A DNA stretch of 35,379 nt, taken from positions 1-35,379 of the forward strand of contig CAKREB010000025.1 of the NCBI GenBank assembly GCA_934317005.1, written 5' to 3'. Position 1 is the stretch's first letter. Every line of letters starts with the position of its first letter. Source of the DNA: an uncultured Lachnospiraceae bacterium (GTDB taxonomy: Bacteria > Bacillota > Clostridia > Lachnospirales > Lachnospiraceae). The translations under genes and the position numbers were made by a program. Positions 7,122 through 16,544 of this stretch are shown here, one piece after another. Below the pieces are notes generated by a model. The model made no database searches, was not told the DNA's origin, and saw only the letters and a program-made list of their open reading frames with translations.

Positions 7122-8447
7122 ATGTTGATTGATATAAGCATTTCCGCAGGAATTTTAATTCTTTGGACGATATTGCTTCGTGCAGTGGCAAAAAAATATC
7201 TTCCGAAAAGGTTTTTTGTGTTTATGTGGCAGATCGTGCTATTACGTCTGCTGATTCCGTGCAATCTTCCTTTTGCGTACAATATTACAACACCGGTAAG
7301 AAGAATGCTGCAGCAGGGTAGGTCACTGATGGAACATTCTTCGGACGCCGGTAAGATACTGGTTGTGCGTGAAGGCGGACAGAATAGCTTTGCACAGTCA
7401 GTGAACAGAGCAACGGCACCGGTTCAATGGGATGTAGTGATCTGGCTGACTGTGATGGTAGTGTTAGCTGTGTTCTTTGGATATGTGTACTATCGGGAGT
7501 CAAGACAGTTAAAGATGGCGATACCGTTAGTACCATCTGTAGAAAACACGATGCAGGCGGGAAAAGTTTTGCCAAAGTGGGTTCGGCTCTATGTATCTGA
7601 CCGGATTGCAACACCGATTACGTTTGGGATATATCGTCCCAAAATTATTTTTCCAAAACTCTTTCTTTTGTCGGGAAAAGAGGAGATGAAATATGTTTTG
7701 ACACATGAGTGGATTCATATCAAATATGCAGACAACTTATGGAAGATCATAACAATTGCAGCAGTCTGTGTGCATTGGTTTAATCCGTTGGTATGGTTGG
7801 TGTATATTTTTATCAATCGTGATATGGAACTGGCATGTGATGAAAAGGTTATTTCAAAATGGGGAACTGAGGTAAAAGAAGATTATGCAATGGCATTGAT
7901 CCATTTGGCAGAAAAGCAATATCAGAGATCGCTTTTCGCAAATGGATTTGGAAAGAATGCTATTCAGGAAAGGATTGTGATGATCATGAAATTTAAGAAA
8001 ACAACATGTGTAAGTGCGGTATGTGCAGCAATCTTGTTGGCAGGCGCTGTGACTGTATTTTCACAGGGAAATACAGCTTTTGCAGACAATGCTCCAAAGA
8101 AGGCAGTGACAAAGGAAAAGCAGGCAAAGGAAAATGCATCTGCTGTTTCAGATTCTGATGTGCAGGGAGAGGTTGTAGTAGAAAATGCTTATGACTGGAT
8201 CTATAAGATGCATCCGGAAGATGAGAAGGTTACTTATGTGATCGACGGAAAAAAGAAGGTAGCAGAAGAAGACGTAGAATCACAGGCAGAGTTAGCAAAG
8301 CTTGCGAAAGAAGGAAGAGTGAAGGCCATCGTTGAGAAAGTAAAAGGTGACAGTACAGTGAACGTTGAAACCGAGCTTCAGGAAAATGGAAATGTAAAAG
8401 TAAGCGTAAACGAGGAAGAAAATGCAGTAGAAACAGAAATCAAGTAG
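7122..8447 (+). CDS. M56 family (BlaR1-like) membrane metallopeptidase
   Basis: A protein of 441 residues. N-terminal membrane helices (about 1-25 and 30-50) and another at about 105-125 precede the zinc site HEWIH (H195, E196, H199), followed by NPLVWLVYIFINRDMELACDEK, split here as the conserved NPLVW and ELACDE motifs. A further membrane segment at about 295-315 leads to a charged extracellular tail of about 125 residues. Unlike BlaR1 or MecR1 there is no penicillin-binding sensor domain, so the signal is unlikely to be direct beta-lactam acylation. It should cleave or inactivate the upstream repressor. The start at 7122 follows an AGGTGAG site; a GTG at 7113 is possible. Confidence 0.85.
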   Translation: MLIDISISAGILILWTILLRAVAKKYLPKRFFVFMWQIVLLRLLIPCNLPFAYNITTPVRRMLQQGRSLMEHSSDAGKILVVREGGQNSFAQSVNRATAPVQWDVVIWLTVMVVLAVFFGYVYYRESRQLKMAIPLVPSVENTMQAGKVLPKWVRLYVSDRIATPITFGIYRPKIIFPKLFLLSGKEEMKYVLTHEWIHIKYADNLWKIITIAAVCVHWFNPLVWLVYIFINRDMELACDEKVISKWGTEVKEDYAMALIHLAEKQYQRSLFANGFGKNAIQERIVMIMKFKKTTCVSAVCAAILLAGAVTVFSQGNTAFADNAPKKAVTKEKQAKENASAVSDSDVQGEVVVENAYDWIYKMHPEDEKVTYVIDGKKKVAEEDVESQAELAKLAKEGRVKAIVEKVKGDSTVNVETELQENGNVKVSVNEEENAVETEIK

Positions 8448-8537
8448 ATAACGGGATTTCCGGAGGGTGCTGTAATGGTGGTCTGATCTGCCTGTCAAAT
8501 GAACAGTATTGAAATAACGGTATAAAGGTCTATAATG

Positions 8538-8572
8538 AAGAGGAGATTGCAAAGCAGCAGTCTCCTCTTTGG
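8538..8572 (+). terminator. Intergenic hairpin, possible weak terminator
   Basis: AAGAGGAGA (8538-8546) and TCTCCTCTT (8561-8569) form a 9-bp stem followed by only three T residues. It lies in the 209-bp gap between the M56 gene and the nitroreductase, where nothing else is evident. Confidence 0.4.
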
Positions 8573-8656
8573 CATATATAGGCACTGTGAATTTATAGAG
8601 AACTTTTTGACTGCATTGCAGGCTTTGCAGTATAAGAAGATAGGAGCAGAGTATAG

Positions 8657-9253
8657 ATGATACAGGAAATAGTAACAAGAAGAAGCATTCGGAAATATAC
8701 AGATGAAATGGTTTCGATGGACGAGATACAGGATATTATAGAGGCGGCAAGACTCGCACCCTCCGGTAAAAACCGTCAGCCGTGGAAGTTTTATGTCTTT
8801 TTGGGAGAAAAAAAGAAGGAACTGATACAGGCAATGAAGGCAGGACTAAAAAGGGAAAGCAGCACACATGATATTTTGCCGGATTCTGCAACTGGTCTGG
8901 CAGATGCCTATCATACACTGCAGGTGATGAAGGAAGCACCGTGTGTGATCGTTGTGATCAATACAAATGGAGAATCGGCACTAAAAGAGCTGCATGGACA
9001 TGATGAACGTTTTCGGGAACAATGTGATCTGTTGTCGATCGGAGCGGCAATCGAGCATATGGTGTTGGAAGCGCAGCAGCTGGGACTGGGAACCTTGTGG
9101 ATTGGCAATACCTGCTTTGCTTATACAGAACTTGAGGAGTATCTGAGGGAAAAGGGACAGATTGTAGGAGCTGTTGCGGTGGGACATGCAGCGGAAGAAC
9201 CGATACAAAGACCAAGGAAGAACATAGAAGAGATTATGGAGGTTTGGCAGTGA
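8657..9253 (+). CDS. Nitroreductase-family protein
   Basis: A protein of 198 residues with the flavin-binding signature at the N terminus (RRSIRKYTDE, then AARLAPSGKNRQPWKF) and the C-terminal IGAAIEHMVLEAQQLGLGTLWIG helix that completes the FMN pocket, split here only by naming its two ends (IGAAIEHM and GLGTLWIG). Such proteins use FMN and NAD(P)H to reduce nitro, quinone or related groups; the substrate cannot be read from sequence. TAGGAG precedes the start by about 10 nt. It ends 40 bp before the EamA transporter gene, which may be co-transcribed. Confidence 0.88.
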   Translation: MIQEIVTRRSIRKYTDEMVSMDEIQDIIEAARLAPSGKNRQPWKFYVFLGEKKKELIQAMKAGLKRESSTHDILPDSATGLADAYHTLQVMKEAPCVIVVINTNGESALKELHGHDERFREQCDLLSIGAAIEHMVLEAQQLGLGTLWIGNTCFAYTELEEYLREKGQIVGAVAVGHAAEEPIQRPRKNIEEIMEVWQ

Positions 9254-9293
9254 GAGAAAAGATAGGGGTGTGATGGATAGGGGGGTGATGGAT

Positions 9294-10160
9294 ATGTGTA
9301 TATTTTATGCAATTGGTTCTTCTTTTTTCGCAGGAATCACGGCAATTCTTGCAAAGTGTGGAATCAGGAAAACAGATTCTGATGTGGCAACGGCAATTAG
9401 GACGATGGTTGTCTTAGCGTTTTCATGGCTTATGGTCTTTCTTACAGGGGCTTGGGCGGGAATTACGCAGATTAGTGGTAAAACCCTTCTCTTTTTGGTG
9501 CTGTCCGGTCTGGCAACGGGAGCATCGTGGCTTTGCTACTTTCGGGCACTACAGTTAGGGGATATCAATAAAGTAGTGCCGATTGATAAATCCAGTACGG
9601 TGCTTACAATCTTATTGGCATTAATTTTTCTGCATGAAGGTCTGGCTGTCGCAAAAATCGTGTCTGTCATTTTAATCGGAGCAGGTACCATGCTTATGAT
9701 TTCCAAAAAAGATACCCAAAATGTATCAACAGAAGGAGGAAAAAGCTGGTTTCTCTATGCAGTATTGGCTGCAGTATTTGCCAGCTTAACTACTATTTTG
9801 GGTAAGATTGGCATCACGGAAATTGACTCGAATCTGGGAACGGCAATCCGGACAACAGTAGTATTAGTGATGGCGTGGCTGATGGTTTTTGCGGCAGGAA
9901 AGCAGCAGGAACTCAAAAAAACAGAAACAAAAGAACTGGGCTTTATTGCGCTATCCGGTCTGGCAACAGGTGCGTCGTGGCTATGCTATTATCGCGCGCT
10001 GCAGACCGGTCCGGCGAGTGTGGTAGTGCCAATTGACAAACTAAGTATACTTGTGACAATTTTGTTCTCGTGGATCGTATTCCATGAAAGACTGACAAAG
10101 AAAACAGCATTTGGTGTGTGTCTGATTACGATTGGAACGGTATTGCTGGCAATCATCTGA
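9294..10160 (+). CDS. EamA/DMT-family transporter
   Basis: A membrane protein of about 288 residues made of two homologous halves of five helices each. The repeat is obvious: SGLATGASWLCYFRALQLG in the first half and SGLATGASWLCYYRALQTG in the second, each followed by VVPIDK. These drug/metabolite transporter proteins export amino acids, metabolites or drugs; the substrate is unknown. The start is uncertain: 9294 has GGGGGGTG 6 nt upstream and gives the usual short N terminus, while in-frame ATGs at 9273 and 9288 are possible. Confidence 0.88.
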   Translation: MCIFYAIGSSFFAGITAILAKCGIRKTDSDVATAIRTMVVLAFSWLMVFLTGAWAGITQISGKTLLFLVLSGLATGASWLCYFRALQLGDINKVVPIDKSSTVLTILLALIFLHEGLAVAKIVSVILIGAGTMLMISKKDTQNVSTEGGKSWFLYAVLAAVFASLTTILGKIGITEIDSNLGTAIRTTVVLVMAWLMVFAAGKQQELKKTETKELGFIALSGLATGASWLCYYRALQTGPASVVVPIDKLSILVTILFSWIVFHERLTKKTAFGVCLITIGTVLLAII

Positions 10161-10177
10161 GTGTGATTGCAGCGGAT

Positions 10178-10219
10178 AAAAAGTACAGAACAAACATTCG
10201 ATTTCTTCTGTACTTTTTT
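10178..10219. terminator. Bidirectional rho-independent terminator
   Basis: AAAAAGTACAGAA (10178-10190) pairs with TTCTGTACTTTTT (10206-10218), with a 15-nt loop and a T run. It separates the transporter gene from uvrB. Confidence 0.85.
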
Positions 10220-10326
10220 GTATAGGGATGATATACTGGTGTAACAAGATATTGGTACAGTAGATGATTAATGTATTTAAAAATAGTTTTTGTTGTGCTG
10301 TACGAGAACGAATTGGGAGAAGTTAT

Positions 10327-12312
10327 ATGGATCATTTTGAATTAGTATCAGAATACGCACCAACCGGCGATCAGCCACAGGCAATCGCAGAGCTGGTGAA
10401 AGGTTTCAAAGAAGGCAATCAGTTCCAGACGCTTTTAGGTGTAACAGGTTCAGGGAAAACATTTACGATGGCAAATGTGATCGCAAAGCTTAACAGACCG
10501 ACGTTAATTATTGCGCATAATAAAACGTTGGCGGCACAGCTTTATGGCGAGTTTAAGGAGTTTTTTCCAAACAATGCGGTAGAGTATTTTGTATCGTATT
10601 ACGATTATTATCAGCCGGAAGCATATGTACCATCGTCTGATACCTATATTGAGAAGGACTCTTCAATCAATGATGAGATTGATAAGCTTCGTCATTCGGC
10701 AACGGCTGCATTGACAGAAAGACGTGATGTGATCATTGTGGCAAGTGTGTCCTGCATCTTTGGACTGGGAAGTCCGGTCGACTATCAGAATATGACAGTG
10801 TCGCTAAGACCCGGTATGATAAAGGATCGAGATGACGTGATCAAACGGCTGGTAGAGATTCAGTATACCAGAAGTGATCTGGACTTTAAGCGTGGAACAT
10901 TTCGTGCAAGAGGAGATGTTTTAGAGATTTTTCCGGTCAATGAATCAGAGAAAGCGATTCGCGTGGAGTTTTTTGGTGATGAGGTAGACCGTATTACAGA
11001 GATTGATGTTCTGACCGGTCAGGTACGGGCAGAACTGGAGCATATCGTTGTCTTTCCGGCATCCCACTATGTTGTGGAGCAGGAAGCGATGGAACACGCA
11101 ATACAGACAATCGAGGAGGAGCTGGAAGAGAGAGTTGCGTATTTTAAGAGTGAGGATAAGCTGTTAGAGGCGCAGAGAATTGCGGAGAGAACAAATTTTG
11201 ATATCGAAATGCTTCGTGAAACAGGCTTCTGCTCAGGTATCGAAAACTATTCCAGACACTTAGCGGGGCTTGCGCCCGGAGCAACACCAAACACACTTCT
11301 GAATTATTTTCCGGAAGACTATATTCTGATGATAGATGAGTCGCATATTACGATTCCACAGATCCGTGGAATGTATGCGGGAGATCGGGCACGTAAGGAG
11401 ACGCTTGTAGAATACGGATTTCGTCTGCCGTCGGCACTGGATAACCGCCCTCTTAATTTTGAAGAGTTTGAAAGCTATATCAATCAGATGCTATTTGTAT
11501 CTGCGACGCCAAATGTATATGAGCAGGAGCATGAGCTGGCGAGAGTGGAACAGATCATTCGTCCGACCGGATTGTTAGATCCGGAGATTGCCGTGCATCC
11601 GGTGGAGGGACAGATTGATGATCTGATCAGTGAAGCACGTAAGACGATTGAAGCAGGCAATAAGGTGATGGTCAGTACACTGACAAAGAAGATGGCAGAA
11701 GACCTGACCGATTATATGAAAGAGGTTGGTATTCGGGTGAAATATCTGCATTCTGATATTGATACTCTGGAACGATCTGAGATTATCCGTGATATGCGTC
11801 TGGATGTTTTTGATGTATTGGTAGGTATCAATCTGCTGAGAGAGGGACTGGATATTCCAGAGATTTCTCTTGTGGCCATTTTGGATGCCGATAAGGAAGG
11901 TTTTTTGCGTTCGGAGATTTCTTTGGTACAGACGATTGGCCGTGCAGCACGAAATGCAGAAGGGCATGTGATCATGTATGCTGATACGATTACAGATTCT
12001 ATGGAAAAGGCAATCAGCGAAACGAATCGTCGACGTGCCATTCAGATGAAATACAATGAAGAGCATGGCATTACGCCGCAGACGATTAAGAAAGCGGTGC
12101 GTGACATTGTGCGCATTTCTAAGAAGGTGGAAGCACCAAGCTTTGATGTAGCAAAAGATTTGGAATCGATGAATCGCAAAGAAATAGAGATTGTAATTAA
12201 GAAGCTGCAAAAGAAGATGAATACTGCAGCCGCAGATTTGAACTTTGAACTGGCAGCACAGCTTCGAGATCAGATGATTGAAGTGAAAAAACAGTTACAG
12301 GAGATGGAATAG
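10327..12312 (+). CDS. uvrB: Excinuclease ABC subunit B
   Basis: UvrB of 661 residues, the helicase-like damage-verification subunit of nucleotide excision repair. It has Walker A GVTGSGKTFT, the beta-hairpin region YYDYYQPEAYVPSSDTYIEK (20 residues, contacts the lesion), the DESH Walker B motif, helicase motifs V and VI (NLLREGLDIPE and QTIGRAARNAEG) and a C-terminal UVR domain (KLQKKMNTAAADLNFELAA) that binds UvrC. The start at 10327 follows GGGAGAAG and matches the usual N terminus; the reading frame is open back to 10264 without an RBS. uvrA and uvrC are not in the window. Confidence 0.98.
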   Translation: MDHFELVSEYAPTGDQPQAIAELVKGFKEGNQFQTLLGVTGSGKTFTMANVIAKLNRPTLIIAHNKTLAAQLYGEFKEFFPNNAVEYFVSYYDYYQPEAYVPSSDTYIEKDSSINDEIDKLRHSATAALTERRDVIIVASVSCIFGLGSPVDYQNMTVSLRPGMIKDRDDVIKRLVEIQYTRSDLDFKRGTFRARGDVLEIFPVNESEKAIRVEFFGDEVDRITEIDVLTGQVRAELEHIVVFPASHYVVEQEAMEHAIQTIEEELEERVAYFKSEDKLLEAQRIAERTNFDIEMLRETGFCSGIENYSRHLAGLAPGATPNTLLNYFPEDYILMIDESHITIPQIRGMYAGDRARKETLVEYGFRLPSALDNRPLNFEEFESYINQMLFVSATPNVYEQEHELARVEQIIRPTGLLDPEIAVHPVEGQIDDLISEARKTIEAGNKVMVSTLTKKMAEDLTDYMKEVGIRVKYLHSDIDTLERSEIIRDMRLDVFDVLVGINLLREGLDIPEISLVAILDADKEGFLRSEISLVQTIGRAARNAEGHVIMYADTITDSMEKAISETNRRRAIQMKYNEEHGITPQTIKKAVRDIVRISKKVEAPSFDVAKDLESMNRKEIEIVIKKLQKKMNTAAADLNFELAAQLRDQMIEVKKQLQEME

Positions 12313-12350
12313 AACGATAAGATTATGCAGATGATATGGTATCGTGTAAA

Positions 12351-12390
12351 CAGATATTTTGCTACAATTGTATTGGAGATACAATATCTG
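12351..12390 (+). promoter_or_regulatory. Hairpin upstream of the GH42 gene
   Basis: CAGATATT...TTGTAT (with a short internal bulge) pairs with ATACAATATCTG around the loop tggag. It lies between uvrB and the GH42 start with no T run, so it is more likely a leader structure or operator than a terminator. Confidence 0.3.
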
Positions 12391-12419
12391 CAGATTCTTG
12401 GAAAGGTATCGTTGACAAG

Positions 12420-14447
12420 ATGAAAATAGGAGTAGATTATTATCCGGAGCATTGGGATAAGAAGATGTGGGCAGATGATGCAGACAAAATGAAGGGGGCA
12501 GGTGTGCAGATCGTGCGTCTGGCAGAGTTTGCATGGAGCCGTCTGGAACCGCAGGAAGGACAATATTGTTTTGAATGGTTAGATGAGGCAATCGCCCTTT
12601 TTGCACAGAGAGAGATTTCGGTGTTCTTGTGCACACCAACTTGTACACCGCCATTGTGGGCATTTGAAAAATATCCGGAAATCATTCAGGTGGACAAGAC
12701 AGGACATCGGATTGCGATTGGTATTCGTGGACACCGTTGCCTTAATAGTCCAATATATCGGACATTGTGCGAAAAGATCATTCGAAAAATGGTGTCCCAT
12801 TATCGGGACAATCCGTGGGTGATCGGTTATCAGATTGATAATGAACTGGAAGCAAATCATTGCTGTTGTCCGGTTTGTGAAGAAAAATTTCGCACTTTTA
12901 TAAAAAAGAAGTATCAGACCGTTGAGGGTGTGAATCAGGCATATGGAAATTCTGTCTGGAGCGGGGAATATTCGGATTTTTCGCAGGTACGTCCACCGTT
13001 TGGAGCATTTCAGACATGGTTAAATCCTTCCTATATGCTTGACTTTAACCGTTATGCTTCAGAGAGCACGGTAGAGTATGTACGTTTTCAGGAACAGTTG
13101 ATTCGTCAGATTGATCCTGATGCGCTGATTACGACAAATAACTGGCTTTGTGAAAATATGCCGGACTTTTACCGGATGTTTGAAAGTCTGGATTTTGTTT
13201 CCTATGATAACTATCCGACTACGTGTATTTCAAAGGATGCGGAAGAACTATATTCCCATGCATTTCATCTAGATCTGATGCGTGGCATCAAAAAGAAAAA
13301 CTTTTGGATCATGGAGCAGCTTAGTGGCAGTCTGGGAAGCTGGATGCCGATGCAGCCGACACTTCAGCCTGGGATGCTAAAAGGGTATTCCATGCAGGCT
13401 ATTGCGCATGGTGCGGATGCCGTTTTGCATTTTCGCTGGCGGACAGCGATATCGGGGGCAGAAATGTTTTGGCATGGGATTTTAGACCACAGTAATGTGG
13501 CAGGACGCCGTTATCGTGAATTTTGTGATCTGTGTGCTACGGTAAAAAAGATGGAAGAGCTTGATGGCAGTATTGTTAAAAATCAGGTAGCTATTTTATA
13601 CTCTTCTGAGCAGGAGTATGGATTTAAGATTCAGCCACAGGTGGATGGCATGCATTACTTTACGCAGCTAAAGGCGTATCATGATGCCTTTACGGCAAAC
13701 GGCATAGGTGTTGATATAGTAGACTGGCTGAGTGATCTGTCTGAATATAAGATTGTGGTGGCACCGACACTTTATATCACCAATTCTGTGATTGAGGAGA
13801 GCCTGGAGCAATTTGTGGCAAATGGCGGAACCCTGATTTTAACAAACCGTTCCGGTGTGAAGGATGAGTACAATCGCTGCATTATGGAACCACTGCCGAC
13901 AGTATTTACCAAACTAACTGGAGCTACGGTTAAAGAATATGATCCGATTGGCAGAAAAGAGCAGCGTGTTGTGATCGCAGAGCAGTTATGGAAAGATCTG
14001 GCTCCAAAATGGGACATAGAGCAGGGTACCACATTGGGAAGATACTGGTGTGATATTATAGAACCGTTAGACGCTGTTCCCATCGCATATTATGATGACA
14101 ATTTTTATAAGGGTGAGGCCGCAGCAACGGTGCATTCTTATGGAGATGGACGGGTATATTATATTGGAACGGTGTGGAATCGCAGAGGCACAATTTCGTT
14201 TGTACAGTCTGTTTTGGAAAAAGCCGGCATGGAGTATGTAGCGGGACTTCCTCTTGGAGTAGAGCGCAGCAGACGGGAAAAAGGAGCAAGCAGCTGGACA
14301 TTTCTTTTTAATAATACAGAACAAACACAGAAATTTACATGGAAGCTTGTGCAGAATGGTGTAGAAAAGGAGAGCCATGATGCCATACTAGAGCCGTTTG
14401 CTTGCGTCTTTGAAAAATCTGGAGTATACTGTAAAGAGAACATGTAG
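12420..14447 (+). CDS. GH42 beta-galactosidase
   Basis: A protein of 675 residues with no signal peptide, so it acts on imported galactosides. It begins with the family hallmark MKIGVDYYPEHW. The acid/base is E142 in QIDNELE and the nucleophile is E299 in WIMEQLSGS, as expected for clan GH-A. The cluster CCCPVC just after E142, with Cys near residue 75, matches the structural zinc site of GH42 enzymes. The trimerisation domain and a C-terminal beta domain follow. No strong RBS is seen immediately upstream, so translation may be modest or depend on the hairpin at 12351-12390. Confidence 0.93.
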   Translation: MKIGVDYYPEHWDKKMWADDADKMKGAGVQIVRLAEFAWSRLEPQEGQYCFEWLDEAIALFAQREISVFLCTPTCTPPLWAFEKYPEIIQVDKTGHRIAIGIRGHRCLNSPIYRTLCEKIIRKMVSHYRDNPWVIGYQIDNELEANHCCCPVCEEKFRTFIKKKYQTVEGVNQAYGNSVWSGEYSDFSQVRPPFGAFQTWLNPSYMLDFNRYASESTVEYVRFQEQLIRQIDPDALITTNNWLCENMPDFYRMFESLDFVSYDNYPTTCISKDAEELYSHAFHLDLMRGIKKKNFWIMEQLSGSLGSWMPMQPTLQPGMLKGYSMQAIAHGADAVLHFRWRTAISGAEMFWHGILDHSNVAGRRYREFCDLCATVKKMEELDGSIVKNQVAILYSSEQEYGFKIQPQVDGMHYFTQLKAYHDAFTANGIGVDIVDWLSDLSEYKIVVAPTLYITNSVIEESLEQFVANGGTLILTNRSGVKDEYNRCIMEPLPTVFTKLTGATVKEYDPIGRKEQRVVIAEQLWKDLAPKWDIEQGTTLGRYWCDIIEPLDAVPIAYYDDNFYKGEAAATVHSYGDGRVYYIGTVWNRRGTISFVQSVLEKAGMEYVAGLPLGVERSRREKGASSWTFLFNNTEQTQKFTWKLVQNGVEKESHDAILEPFACVFEKSGVYCKENM

Positions 14448-14482
14448 TTTAAAATCAGGCAGAGTTTTAGGAGGTGTTGCAT

Positions 14483-14833
14483 ATGATGATTGCAGGAATT
14501 TCTTCTTATGGAAGGATAGCTAATATATATGCATATTCTAATACACATTACAATCAGATACACAACTCGGCAGTATCGCCGGTCAATGGAGTACCGGGGA
14601 TTGCAAAGTTAGATGAAAAGCAGGATGAGCAGAAATTTGCCGTTACGTATTCATCAGGAAAAGGAAATGATGTTACGGATGCAGTGGCAGCAGGCAAAGA
14701 ACAGGCGAGCCTGGTCGAAAGCTATAAAGAGCAGAATGTAGTTACCTATAATCAGTCTAATCCATATGAGCGTGCCAGAATGAGTATAGAAAACTCACTG
14801 CTTTCCGGTATGAATTTTGACATGCTGGCATAG
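14483..14833 (+). CDS. Hypothetical protein (116 aa)
   Basis: I do not recognise this family. It is soluble and rich in Tyr, Ser, Asn and Gln, with no Cys, no signal peptide and no membrane segment. AGGAGG 8 nt upstream makes the start at 14483 convincing. Its end is 18 bp before the start of the next membrane protein gene, so the two are probably co-transcribed, but no functional link is evident. Confidence 0.7.
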   Translation: MMIAGISSYGRIANIYAYSNTHYNQIHNSAVSPVNGVPGIAKLDEKQDEQKFAVTYSSGKGNDVTDAVAAGKEQASLVESYKEQNVVTYNQSNPYERARMSIENSLLSGMNFDMLA

Positions 14834-14851
14834 AAAAAGGAGGAACTTGTA

Positions 14852-15232
14852 TTGAAGTGGTGGAAAAGAGTTATCTTTTCTGTGATCAGCATCCTTTGGG
14901 GATATATTTCACTGGACTATTTGTTTTATGCGTTTCAGCTTTTAGCGAACAAGCGCAATGGAACAGGGGTATATCATCCTAAGGAGGATGGGCCGATGCA
15001 GCTGCTCGGCTTCGGAATGTTCCTGCTTTGGTTTATGATAGGAGTGTTCTATATTTATCTTATCAGACGATCGTCAAATAAGATTGATCTGATTGAGTCT
15101 GACCGGAAGACAGGAAAAGAAAAAGTAAAACGCAAGTGGTTTGATACAGCGATGCAGATTGCTTTTCTGCTAACCGGAATGTTACTTAGATGGGGTTATT
15201 TGTTGTTCATCTATTTCCCAAAATTTAATTGA
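14852..15232 (+). CDS. Small integral membrane protein (126 aa)
   Basis: Family not recognised. There are three predicted membrane segments (about residues 7-32, 50-72 and 100-122) with a positively charged loop (RRSSNK, KTGKEKVKRK) between the second and third. It uses a TTG start at 14852 with AGGAGG about 7 nt upstream. A terminator at 15227-15290 follows. Confidence 0.65.
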   Translation: MKWWKRVIFSVISILWGYISLDYLFYAFQLLANKRNGTGVYHPKEDGPMQLLGFGMFLLWFMIGVFYIYLIRRSSNKIDLIESDRKTGKEKVKRKWFDTAMQIAFLLTGMLLRWGYLLFIYFPKFN

Positions 15233-15292
15233 CTATCTTCTTTGGATAGTGATTCCGAAGGATGAGATAGTCAATTGGATTTGGGATTTTTT
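15218..15292 (+). terminator. Long-stem rho-independent terminator
   Basis: AATTGACTATC and GATAGTCAATT form an 11-bp stem that extends outward to CCCAAA/TTTGGG, followed by ATTTTTTATTT. The left arm overlaps the stop region of the membrane protein gene. Confidence 0.65.
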
Positions 15293-15386
15293 ATTTCTGT
15301 AAAGTCCCTTTTAAAGCTTGCGGTGGGGAAAATATTGTCGTATCTGCTGTAAGGTATCAGATTGCTACAAGACAGTGTAGAACCAG

Positions 15387-15434
15387 TTGCTTGTGAGAAA
15401 AAAATATGTTATACTTTTTACGAAAACGGTTAAG
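15387..15434 (+). promoter_or_regulatory. Promoter and candidate operator of the LacI-type gene
   Basis: TTGCTT (15387-15392) and TATACT (15410-15415) are 17 bp apart. Just downstream, CGAAAACGGTTAAG (15421-15434) has the central CG and half-site pattern of LacI/CcpA-type operators, though it is not a full cre match. Its position suggests autoregulation. Confidence 0.45.
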
Positions 15435-15478
15435 GAAGCATGTTAAATTCATTCATGGAAAAGGAGTAAACAAATATT

Positions 15479-16489
15479 ATGTCATCAATAAAAGACATTG
15501 CGAAGATGTGTGGGGTGTCTGTTGCTACGGTTAGTAAGGCACTGAATGACAAGGCAGATATTGGGGAAGATACAAAGAAAAGAATTAAAGAAGTTGCAAA
15601 AAGTATGGGATACTTTCCGCAATATTATGCTCGCGCAATTCGTATGAATAAGAGCTTTAATATTGGTGTACTTTTTATGGATGAAGGTATGAGTGGGTTG
15701 ACACATGATTATTTTGCAAATATTTTGAATAGTTTTAAAGTGACGGCCGAAAGCAAAGGCTATGATATTACATTTATCAATAGTAGTAAAAAATATAAAA
15801 AAGGAAAAACATATCTGGAACATTGTCGTTATCGTGGATTAGACGGAGTCGTGATCGCCTGTATTCACTTCGATAATCCTGAGGTGATTGAACTGGTAGA
15901 AAGCGATGTGCCTGTCGTGACAATTGATCATAAGTACAATGGTCATATTGCTGTGATGTCCAATAACTTTGTTGGCATGAAGGAATTGGTAGAATATGTG
16001 ATATCAATGGGACATAAGCGGATCGCATATATTTTTGGAGATGTGACGTCTGTTACGCAGCAGCGTCTGGAAAGCCTGCGCAAAACGACAAAGGCACATG
16101 GCATTGTGCTGCCGGACGAGTATTTGTGCCCTTCCGAGTATCGAAATCTGGAAATGGCAGCGAAGTACACGAAGCAGCTTTTGAAGTTAGAAAATCCACC
16201 GACTTGCATTATCTATTCCGATGACTATTCGGCAGTAGGCGGGATTGGTCAGATCAGGGCTATGGGACTGCAGATTCCGGAAGATATTTCTGTAGCAGGG
16301 TATGATGACATTTTTATTGCCGGTCAGTTAAAGCCCCGTTTGACAACAGTGGCACAGGATACAGAAAAGATTGGAAAGAAGGCAGCAGAAAAGCTGATTG
16401 CTCTGATAGAAAAGAAAAATGTATCCATGCGGCCATATGTAGTAAATACAGAATTACGGACAGGAGAATCTGTAGGAAAAATTGATTAA
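15479..16489 (+). CDS. LacI-family transcriptional regulator
   Basis: A protein of 336 residues. The N-terminal helix-turn-helix reads SIKDIAKMCGVSVATVSKAL with the hinge helix near 50-60, and the rest is a periplasmic-binding-like sugar-sensing domain ending with the usual SVAGYDD and LTTVAQ motifs. The start at 15479 has AAGGAG 12 nt upstream. No sugar operon adjoins it directly; the GH42 gene is about 1 kb upstream and the GH30/glucokinase genes are far downstream, so the target is unknown. A terminator at 16499-16524 closes the transcript. Confidence 0.92.
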   Translation: MSSIKDIAKMCGVSVATVSKALNDKADIGEDTKKRIKEVAKSMGYFPQYYARAIRMNKSFNIGVLFMDEGMSGLTHDYFANILNSFKVTAESKGYDITFINSSKKYKKGKTYLEHCRYRGLDGVVIACIHFDNPEVIELVESDVPVVTIDHKYNGHIAVMSNNFVGMKELVEYVISMGHKRIAYIFGDVTSVTQQRLESLRKTTKAHGIVLPDEYLCPSEYRNLEMAAKYTKQLLKLENPPTCIIYSDDYSAVGGIGQIRAMGLQIPEDISVAGYDDIFIAGQLKPRLTTVAQDTEKIGKKAAEKLIALIEKKNVSMRPYVVNTELRTGESVGKID

Positions 16490-16498
16490 GAACAAAGT

Positions 16499-16524
16499 GG
16501 GCAGCGTGTCGACGCTGCCCTTTT
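16499..16524. terminator. Rho-independent terminator
   Basis: GGGCAGCGT (16499-16507) and ACGCTGCCC (16512-16520) surround the loop gtcg, followed by TTTT. It separates the convergent LacI and HD-GYP genes. Confidence 0.9.
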
Positions 16525-16544
16525 GCTATGTAAATTCTAAAATG

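Noticed and set aside
11575..12210. Antisense frame of 211 residues within uvrB
   Set aside because: It is a shadow of a highly conserved gene, without RBS or recognisable domains.
15236..15280. GACTATC...GATAGTC near the end of the small membrane protein gene as a further BlaI operator
   Set aside because: The half-sites are far apart and belong to the stem of a terminator.
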